This document shows, piece after piece, positions 57,479 through 64,000 of a DNA stretch of 64,000 nt. The number at the start of each line of letters is the position of its first letter. Position 1 is the first letter of the stretch. The notes under the pieces are model-generated. The model had not been told where the DNA came from and made no database searches. It saw only the letters and a program-made list of their open reading frames with translations. The DNA comes from Glebionis coronaria (Eukaryota; Streptophyta; Magnoliopsida; Asterales; Asteraceae). The stretch covers positions 512,562,274-512,626,273 of the forward strand of contig CM046878.1 in assembly GCA_025667525.1 (NCBI GenBank), in the 5' to 3' direction. The position numbers and the translations under genes are program-made.

Positions 57479-57911
57479 CAAGGCTTCGACCTGTAGGCTC
57501 TCAAAATATGACCTGTGATTAGTAGGTAGTCACTATGGTCTTCCTAGAATTGACAGTCGTTTTCATGCATTCATCATTTTTATGCATACATATATATGTC
57601 ATGGTCGCGGGTTTATGACTAAGTAATGGTTGGTACAGGACTGGCCCTATTTAATCACATGTATTTTATCGAAACTTTTAAATTTGGGACCGACCCATAG
57701 GCGTCCCCTCGCCATGTCTTTTATTTTGGGTGAACTGGCCATAGGCGTTCAGTCTCGAGCATACAAAAGTTTTCATAAAACTGCATCATGCATTCATACA
57801 CAAATTTTCTTGCATAAAAATTTTCTCTGAAATTATTGGTATAAATTTTTTTCATGTATATATATTTTATGTTTTGATCTGTTAATCATATGTTTTATGT
57901 TATACTGTCAG
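57479..57911 (+). other. Tekay-like leader
   Basis: Between PBS and gag ATG. No gene; two GGGACCGACC/GCCATAGGCG strings near 57690-57750 are internally repeated (CATAGGCGT occurs twice). Confidence 0.5.
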
Positions 57912-58678
57912 ATGGTTCTCACACGCGAACAGGAACAACTCAATGCCGCAATCCAAGCTGTAATGCAAGCTTTGCTTCCTCAATTGAGGAACGACATCAG
58001 GGCTGAGGTTCAAGCTGCCAACAATCAGCAGCATAACCAAGCACCTCCTCCTCCTCCTCCAGTGACATTGGCAGTATGGCTGGAGAGATTCAACAAGCTT
58101 CGTCCTCGAGCTTTTGAGAAAACAGATAGCCCCAGTGATGTTGAAAGCTGGTTGGCTCAAATCGAGAAGATTTTCATTGCTATGGGTTGTGACCCCGCGT
58201 TCAAGGCGAGGTTGGCATGCTACCGGTTCGAAGGCGATGTGTTAAATTGGTGGTTAGTGTTGATGCAGTCTGAGGGAGGTGACGATTGGGTGGCTGGCTT
58301 GACATGGGCTCAGTTCAAAGATAGGGTGATGGAGCAGTTCTTTCCCAAGGCTGAGCAAGACAAGCTCAAGAGGGAGTACCATGGGATCTGACAGAGAGCT
58401 GGGGATAATAGCAATGAGTTTATGTAGCGCTTTCTTCGCTTAGCTGGTTTCCTTGGTGCAGCGGCAGTTACTCCTGAAGAGCAGGCACACCACTTTAGTG
58501 CTGCAGGTACTCCTGAAGAGCAGGCACACCACTTTAGGTGAGCTCTTCGAACATCGGTCGCAAACAATCTGGTGTGTACTACGTTCAACACTGTAGCACA
58601 AGTGTCCGATGCAGCACGTAAGCTGGAAATGCTGCAGGAGAGAGATGAGTTCGGGGAAGCTGAGAGACCCGACAAGAG

Positions 58679-58762
58679 GTAAACATTCGTATTCAAGCGG
58701 TGACCAATCAATATTCTTTCAGTATATGTCAATTATTCATCTCTTTAAATTGTATTTTCCAG
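58679..58762 (+). other. probable spliceosomal intron 1 in Tekay-like gag (84 nt)
   Basis: Begins GTAAAC and ends TATTTTCCAG, and is T-rich before the AG. Unspliced, the next codon is TAA. Joining 58678 to 58763 restores the frame (PDK then R then QKTGDRSQP). Confidence 0.75.
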
Positions 58763-58912
58763 GCAGAAAACTGGGGACCGGTCTCAGCCGGCTACTCAGC
58801 AGTAGCCTCATCAGCCCAAGGGAAACGGTCAGACTAACGACCGTTCTGCTACGGATAGGCATGGCGGTAATGATAATTACCGTAACAACGTTGGACACTC
58901 CAACGGCAGCAG

Positions 58913-58988
58913 GTCCTAATACTTACGCATTTTCTTATGATTTCATGTTATAATTCATATTCTGACACTTTAGCAAAACTTCTACCAG
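58913..58988 (+). other. probable spliceosomal intron 2 in Tekay-like gag (76 nt)
   Basis: Begins GTCCTAATAC and ends ACTTCTACCAG. Unspliced, TAA follows within two codons. Joining restores HSNGS then R then NHGNGRDHN. Confidence 0.7.
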
Positions 58989-59053
58989 GAACCATGGTAA
59001 CGGTAGGGACCATAACCAGAGAGGTTCCCAACCTAGCCGTCCAGCTATCACTT

Positions 59054-59126
59054 GTTTTCAATCTTACGATTATCCGCATTGTCCTTTATACCCTATTATC
59101 ATGTCTTATGTAAAATGTTTTATCAG
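59054..59126 (+). other. probable spliceosomal intron 3 in Tekay-like gag (73 nt)
   Basis: Begins GTTTTCAATC and ends GTTTTATCAG. Its length is not a multiple of three, so without splicing the knuckle is out of frame. Joining gives SRPAIT then CPRPARAP and leads into the knuckle. Confidence 0.7.
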
Positions 59127-59257
59127 GTCCTCGGCCAGCCAGAGCACCTGCGGGAGGATATACTCATCCTCTTTGCTCTGCTTTCCACCGTAGGCACCCA
59201 GGGCCATGTCGTCGTAACACTGACGCATGCTTCAAGTGTGGTCTTCCTGGCCATATC

Positions 59258-59974
59258 ATGAAGGATTGTCGTAAGGGCAAGATGGAGCGCACATCGGGAC
59301 ATGCTGATACCAAGCCGCCTCCTACCACTGGGCGTGTCTACACGACATCTCGAGACCAGGCCAACAAGTCTACAGGTACCATCACTGGAATATTGTATAT
59401 GTATGGTCAAGCTGTGTGTGTTCTTTTCGACACGGGTGCTACTCACTCGGTCATTTCTAATGCTTATGCTAAGAACATTAGGATGCTTCCCATGCCACTA
59501 GAAAATAGACTTACTATTTCCACGCCTTTGAGGGACTCTGTATTAATCACCCATGTATACAAGAGTCTTCCCCTAGAATTTGACGATAAGGTTCGTCCTG
59601 TTGACGCACTTCCGCTGGACATGAATGACTTCGACATGATTTTGGGCATGGACTGGCTATCCAAGCATCATGCTACCATAGACTGCCATTCATATCGAGT
59701 TATCTTCGGTGATGTTAATGCACCAGAGTACATTCATAACGGGTTCGTACCCGGACGGTCTGTACAAATCATATCTACCCTGCAAGCGCGTGCACTACTG
59801 TCACATGGATGCGAGGCTTATCTAGCTACGGTTCACGACATGGATGCTGAATCTCCATCAATTCAGGATCAACCAATAGTGTTGAAATTCCAAGATGTAT
59901 TTCCAGCAGAACTTCCGGGCATACCACCTGCACGAGAAGTGGAATTCAATATCGAGCTTATTCCAGGAGCTTAA
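59258..59974 (+). CDS. Tekay-like protease
   Basis: An uninterrupted 238-codon section from the knuckle end (MKDCRKG). The aspartic protease shows GTITGILYMYGQAVCVLFDTGATHSVIS, with the active site DTGA at about 59430-59441, then DFDMILGMDWLSKHHATIDC. The linker to RT is VVFPAELPGIPP-like (FQDVFPAELPGIPPAREVEF). A TAA at 59972-59974 replaces a Gln codon, after which the pol frame continues at once. It cleaves the Gag-Pol polyprotein. Confidence 0.9.
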   Translation: MKDCRKGKMERTSGHADTKPPPTTGRVYTTSRDQANKSTGTITGILYMYGQAVCVLFDTGATHSVISNAYAKNIRMLPMPLENRLTISTPLRDSVLITHVYKSLPLEFDDKVRPVDALPLDMNDFDMILGMDWLSKHHATIDCHSYRVIFGDVNAPEYIHNGFVPGRSVQIISTLQARALLSHGCEAYLATVHDMDAESPSIQDQPIVLKFQDVFPAELPGIPPAREVEFNIELIPGA

Positions 59975-61702
59975 CCAATCTCCAAGGCTCCGTATCGCAT
60001 GGCTCCCATCGAGCTAAAGGAGCTGAAGGATCAACTGCAAGAACTTCTAGAACGAGGTTTCATTCGACCGAGCGCATCTCCATGGGGCGCACCGGTCTTA
60101 TTTGTTAAGAAGAAGGACAGCAGTATGCGTCTTTGCATAGACTATCGCGAGCTCAACAAGATTACTATCCGGAATAGGTATCCACTGCCGCGTATAGACG
60201 ACCTGTTTGACCAACTCCAAGGCGCCAAAAACTTCTCCAAGATTGATCTTAGGTCAGGCTATCGTCAGCTACGGGTTAAGGAGCAGGATATCGCCAAGAC
60301 TGCTTTTCGTACCTGCTATGGCCACTACGAATTTGTAGTTATGCCATTTGGCCTGACAAATGCCCCAGCAGTGTTCATGGACTTGATGAACATAATCTTC
60401 CATGAATTTCTGGACAAGTTCGTCATTGTCTTCATCGATGACATCCTGATTTTCTCAAAGTCCAAGGAGGAACACGAAGACCATCTTCGTACATTACTAC
60501 AGATTCTTCGCCAGAAGCAGTTGTATGCTAAATTCTCCAAGTGTGAGTTTTGGTTAGACAAGGTGGAATTCTTAGGTCACATTGTATCAGCAGAAGGAAT
60601 CACTATGGATCCAGCGAAGGTTGAGGCCATTACTAAATGGCCGAGGCCGACATCAGCAATGGAAGTCCGTTGTTTCTTAGGCTTAGCTGGCTATTACCGT
60701 AGGTTCGTGGAGAAATTTTCTCGCTTAGCACTACCATTGACCAAACTGATGCGGAAAGGGGAGAAATTCGTTTGGACTGAAGAACGAGAGAAGAGCTTTG
60801 AAGACCTGAAGCAAAAGCTAGTATCTGCACCTATTCATACTCTCCCATCTGGTACGGGTGGATTTCAAATCTATAGTGATGCATCAGGGAAGGGACTTGG
60901 TTGTGTTCTCATGCAACATGGGAAAGTGATCGCGTACGCTTCACGGCAGCTTAAGCCTTATGAAGAAAATTACCCCACGCATGACTTGGAATTTGCTGTA
61001 ATCGTGTTTGCATTGAAGATATGGAGGCACTACTTATATGGAGAATCATGTGACATTTTCACGGACCACAAGAGCTTGAAGTATATCTTCACTCAACGTG
61101 AATTAAACATGAGGCAGAGAAGATGGTTAGAGCTGTTGAAGGATTATGACATTAATCTACAGTATCATCCCGGAAAGGCAAATGTAGTAGCAGATGCTCT
61201 TAGCAGGAAGTCTGGAATGATCAACGGCATTAAAAATGAGGAGGAAATCATAAGAGACTTGGAGCAATTAGACATCGAGATCATGGTATGTGGACAGCAT
61301 GGTTACTGGGCTAATCATAGAGTAGAACCCGAGTTACTCTCTAAGATCAAGGAAGCTCAGAAAGATGATGGAGAAATCTGGGCGATAGTACAGAATTTGG
61401 AGAAACAGACGGAATTCAGAGTAGATGTAGATGGTATCGAATGGCAGGGCACGAGACTTTGTGTTCCTGATGATCAAGCACTCCGGGAAGCCTTGTTAGC
61501 TGAAGCTCATAGCTCCCCATTCTCTATACCTCCTGGTTCGACTAAGATGTACCATGACATCAAGCAATACTTTCGGTGGAGTGGTATGAAACAGGATGTG
61601 GCCACTTACGTCTCCAAATGTCTTACCTGCCAGCAGGTTAAGATCGAGCATCCGCGATCTGGCGGTCTCCTTCAACCGTTAGGTATTCTAGAGTGGAAGT
61701 AG
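59975..61702 (+). CDS. Tekay-like reverse transcriptase, RNase H and integrase zinc-binding domain
   Basis: Uninterrupted from the ATG at 59999 for 567 codons. [73 protein letters not shown], active site [11 protein letters not shown], and [16 protein letters not shown]. RNase [68 protein letters not shown]. The integrase zinc-binding domain is near 61500-61640 ([29 protein letters not shown]). It ends at a TAG (61700-61702) replacing a Trp codon. Confidence 0.93.
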   Translation, partial: PISKAPYRMAPIELKELKDQLQELLERGFIRPSASPWGAPVLFVKKKDSSMRLCIDYRELNKITIRNRYPLPRIDDLFDQLQGAKNFSKIDLRSGYRQLRVKEQDIAKTAFRTCYGHYEFVVMPFGLTNAPAVFMDLMNIIFHEFLDKFVIVFIDDILIFSKSKEEHEDHLRTLLQILRQKQLYAKFSKCEFWLDKVEFLGHIVSAEGITMDPAKVEAITKWPRPTSAMEVRCFLGLAGYYRRFVEKFSRLALPLTKLMRKGEKFVWTEEREKSFEDLKQKLVSAPIHTLPSGTGGFQIYSDASGKGLGCVLMQHGKVIAYASRQLKPYEENYPTHDLEFAVIVFALKIWRHYLYGESCDIFTDHKSLKYIFTQRELNMRQRRWLELLKDYDINLQYHPGKANVVADALSRKSGMINGIKNEEEIIRDLEQLDIEIMVCGQHGYWANHRVEPELLSKIKEAQKDDGEIWAIVQNLEKQTEFRVDVDGIEWQGTRLCVPDDQALREALLAEAHSSPFSIPPGSTKMYHDIKQYFRWSGMKQDVATYVSKCLTCQQVKIEHPRSGGLLQPLGILEWK

Positions 61703-62536
61703 GACAAAATCACCATGGATTTTGTTACTGGTCTTCCGCCTACCAAGAGGAAGCACGATGCAATTTGGGTTATCGTAGATCGACTTACCAAATCGGCTCA
61801 TTTCTTACCGATCCGCAAGGAAGATCCGGTAAGTAAACTCGCCGATACGTATAGAAAGGAGATCATGAGACTCCACGGTGCTCCATCCAGCATCGTCTCA
61901 AACAGAGATCCTCGTTTCACTTCGCGATTTTGGAAGAGTCTGTAGAAAGCTTGGGGTACACAACTTAAGCTTATCACGGCTTTTCATCCTCAAACAGACG
62001 GACAGTCGGAGCGAACGATTCAAACATTGGAAGACATGTTGAGGTCATGTGCGTTGGAATGGACGGGTGATTGGGACGATTATATCTGTTTGGTGGAGTT
62101 TGCACACAACAACAGTTGGCACGCAAGTATCAAGTGTGCTCCTTTCGAGATGTTGTATAACAGAAAGTGTCGCGCCCCAATCTGTTGGGATCAGGTTGGC
62201 GAGCGAACACTTGAAGGACCAGAAATCATATATATGACCAACGAAAGGATCACAGTAGCTAAGCAGAAACTTCAGGAAGCACGGTCACGTCAGAAGAGTT
62301 ACGCCGATAAGCATCGTAGGGACATACATTTTAACGTAGGAGATCACGTCTTCCTTAAGGTTTCACCAACACGTGGTGTTAGACGCTTCGGGATTAAAGG
62401 GAATCTTAGTCCTCGTTTCATCGGACCGTTTGATATCATTGAACGAGTCGGTGATGTATCTTACCGGTTAGCGTTACCTCCGCAGCTTTTACATGTACAC
62501 AATGTGTTTCATGTGTCCTTACTCAGAGGGTACTAG
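61703..62536 (+). pseudogene. Tekay-like integrase core and C-terminal domain
   Basis: The frame resumes after the TAG. The catalytic triad is visible: MDFVTGLPPTKRKHDAIWVIVD (Asp near 61718), SIVSNRDPRFTSRFWKSL (Asp near 61908) and HPQTDGQSERTIQTLEDMLR (Glu near 62008). A TAG at 61943-61945 replaces a Gln codon. The C-terminal domain has FNVGDHVFLKVSPTRGV, FIGPFDIIERVGDVSYRLALPP and HNVFHVSLLRGY, the GPY/F module that precedes the chromodomain in chromoviruses. Confidence 0.9.
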
Positions 62537-62755
62537 TATCATCCCCTTCACATGGTTCAGTATCCACTGGAACAGATACGTTAAGATCTCACTTTCATAG
62601 AAGAACCCGAACGAGTTCCTGACAGACAAGAACGAGTCATGAGAAGGAAGACGATTCCATTCGTCAAAATCCTTTGGAGGGATCATACCGAGCGGGAAGC
62701 CACTTGGGAAACAGAGGAGTCTATCCGGGCTTCTTATCCTCATTTTATATTTTGA
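62537..62755 (+). pseudogene. Tekay-like chromodomain
   Basis: After a stop at 62534-62536 and another near 62580, the same frame encodes RQERVMRRKTIPFVKILW and EREATWETEESIRASYP before a final stop at 62753-62755. This is the integrase-linked chromodomain that steers insertion to heterochromatin in chromoviruses. The usual length is about 50 residues and the aromatic residues of the fold (W near 62681, W near 62709) are present. Confidence 0.8.
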
Positions 62756-62831
62756 ATTCGGGTATGTTCTTCTTTTCCAGTTTACTTTATCTATAATTCG
62801 GGGACTAATTATTCTTTTTAGGGGGGAGAGT
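62756..62831 (+). promoter_or_regulatory. Tekay-like 3' leader to the LTR and polypurine tract
   Basis: A short untranslated stretch ending in TTTTTAGGGGGGAGAGT; the purine tract at 62820-62830 primes plus-strand synthesis at the LTR. Confidence 0.8.
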
Positions 62832-64000
62832 TGTAAAACCCGCATGCTTTTACCATGAATAGTACTCTTAATATCGTACGTTCTAGATTAAAACTTTCCT
62901 TTTATAGCATGATTACGTTCACGTGTTAGAATTTTACGTATTACGTACGTGTTAGAACACGATAAGTATTTATTACGTACGAACACACAGTAATTATTTA
63001 AACAATAATTAATCACGAACATGCGATCATGAAATCATGAACGTAAATTAATCACGAGCTAATATTAATTACGTATATATATATTTATTACGAACACGTA
63101 TAAATATATTAAGTCACGGTTAATATTTAACGAGAACACATAAAACACGAACACGACTAAACACGAACGAACACTAAAATAAATAGACTCGGGAAAAGGT
63201 ACGGGTACCCCATGTGGGGCCCCCTACCCGCGGCTACACCAAAGAGATGGGCCAAGCCCATCTAATTTTTACTAACAAGGGTTAAGGTGAAATCTTTTGG
63301 TCATTTTCACTTTAAAGTAAATTAAACAAAAACCCTAAAAAGACTTTTGCTCCTTCCTTCTTGCTCTCTCTTGGCCGCCGCATATACAAGACACAAAGGG
63401 GGTGTTTGTTTGATTTTTGATCTTGAATTTGGTGCAAGTGTTCGTGTGTGTTCATCCTCGTTTGATCCACGTATTCGGTATACCTTTTTAATCCTTTTTC
63501 TTTTGTTTTGATTTAATAAATTAAATAAGAACATGATGTTTTTAGAAGGCTAATTAAAAACATAAATCAAACATGTAAATGGTTATGGGGTAAATCAAAA
63601 CAGAGGATTTAGGGGTGTTTGTTGTGGCCGGCACCTAAACCGAACCCCAAGGGGGTCTCGGCTTGGCTTATGGACCACCACCGAGACCTCAAGGTCTCGG
63701 TTTGGTGGTGTGGGTCCCACGGCAGCAGCAAACAAGGGGGAACCCCGATGTGGTTCGGGGTATGGAGTTGATTACGGGTCCGGTTCATGGTTTCTAGTCA
63801 CGATCCGGTTCATGGTTTATGTTAAGGTTATGTTTTTAAATAATCATATGTTAAAAATTAAATTAATAAAATATGACATGATTAATTTAATAAAACATGA
63901 CTTAGTTTATAATTTAATTATTAGATCATGGAATTTTAACCTAAGTATTTATATTTTTCTAGACTTTATAATTAATTAATTATTAAAAACCATGGCTATA
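62832..64000 (+). repeat. Tekay-like 3' LTR (incomplete, cut by the window)
   Basis: Matches 54555-55700 almost base for base. The palindrome here reads CCGAGACCTCAAGGTCTCGG (63681-63700), one base off the perfect form at 55396. The high similarity suggests a fairly recent insertion despite the stops in the coding part. Confidence 0.93.

Larger units (their letters stand above)
57912..59257 (+). pseudogene. Tekay-like Gag, interrupted by three introns
   Basis: Starts MVLTREQEQLNAAIQ. Capsid domain: FNKLRPRAFEKTDSPSDVESW, LACYRFEGDVLNWW, WAQFKDRVMEQFFPKAEQ. Three premature stops (TGA 58389-58391, TAG near 58424, TGA near 58539) replace Arg, Gln and Trp codons. A 39-bp in-frame duplication (TPEEQAHHFS repeated) is at 58465-58540. 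After RDEFGEAERPDK the frame enters three short segments with GT...AG ends (see separate entries). Their removal keeps the frame through a Gly/Asn/Arg-rich linker to the knuckle CFKCGLPGHIMKDC (C-X2-C-X4-H-X4-C, 59229-59272) and on into protease. Confidence 0.85.
54555..64000 (+). mobile_element. Tekay/Del-like chromovirus, 3' LTR running off the window
   Basis: Ty3/gypsy element with a very long LTR (about 2.9 kb), initiator-tRNA-Met PBS, gag, protease, RT, RNase H, integrase and C-terminal chromodomain. Long LTRs, this PBS and a chromodomain are the marks of the Tekay/Del branch. The 5' LTR starts TGTAAAAC at 54555; the 3' LTR starts at 62832 and is cut by the window end. Coding sequence is interrupted by several stops, nearly all of the C-to-T or G-to-A type, and by three intron-like segments in gag. 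It inserted into Copia-3. Confidence 0.92.

Overview
This window is a block of plant repetitive DNA, almost entirely nested LTR retrotransposons. I found no intact host gene, rRNA, tRNA gene or CRISPR. The primer-binding sites (complementary to plant tRNA-Asp and initiator tRNA-Met), the Athila-like and Tekay/Del-like Ty3/gypsy proteins and the Copia proteins with a very long coiled-coil spacer after the zinc knuckle point to a eudicot. My best guess is Asteraceae, from the look of the Gag families. That is an inference; no database was searched.

Layout. (1) 1-2050: left flank with two short coding-looking fragments and an array of ATTGCGAT/ATTCCGAT octamers. (2) Copia-1, minus strand, 5' LTR at 20468-20767, pol running down to 2687, 3' LTR not found. 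It is split by G1 (5165-13899, plus strand), a Ty3/gypsy element with perfect TG..CA LTR ends and a 5-bp target duplication (CCACT). G1 has gag and protease but no reverse transcriptase or integrase. (3) 20768-22649: old LTR remnant of a Tekay-like element, minus strand, into which Copia-1 inserted. (4) 22650-25000: nothing recognised. (5) G2, minus strand, a second gag-protease element without RT/IN (about 25394-29339 and 50510-52984). It is split by Copia-2 (29340-50509, target duplication CTCTC), and Copia-2 is split by a full-length Athila-like element (36275-47383, minus strand, target duplication ATAAT). (6) Copia-3 (LTR 52985-53358, 3' region to 54554) sits in the 5' LTR of G2. It is split by a Tekay/Del-like chromovirus (54555 to beyond the window end).

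How they work together. G1 and G2 look like non-autonomous partners of the Athila-like element: same LTR head, PBS type, Gag type and 3' motifs. Copia-2 has lost nucleocapsid, protease, integrase and RT but keeps the LTRs, PBS and 3' structures of the Copia-1 type, so it probably depended on a Copia-1-like helper. All coding regions carry stops or frameshifts.

The most interesting signals are these. (a) The 3' regions of the three Copia elements are chains of small hairpins whose stems differ between copies by paired, compensating changes while some loops stay identical. In Copia-2 one such block is amplified into about a dozen 151-bp tandem units. (b) Three in-frame GT-AG introns interrupt gag of the chromovirus. 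(c) The G1/G2 family carries an extra acidic ORF with a shared FDPGI motif followed by a hydrophobic segment. (d) The same octamer type (ATTGCGAT, ATTCCGAT) is amplified in Copia 5' leaders and in Ty3/gypsy LTRs.
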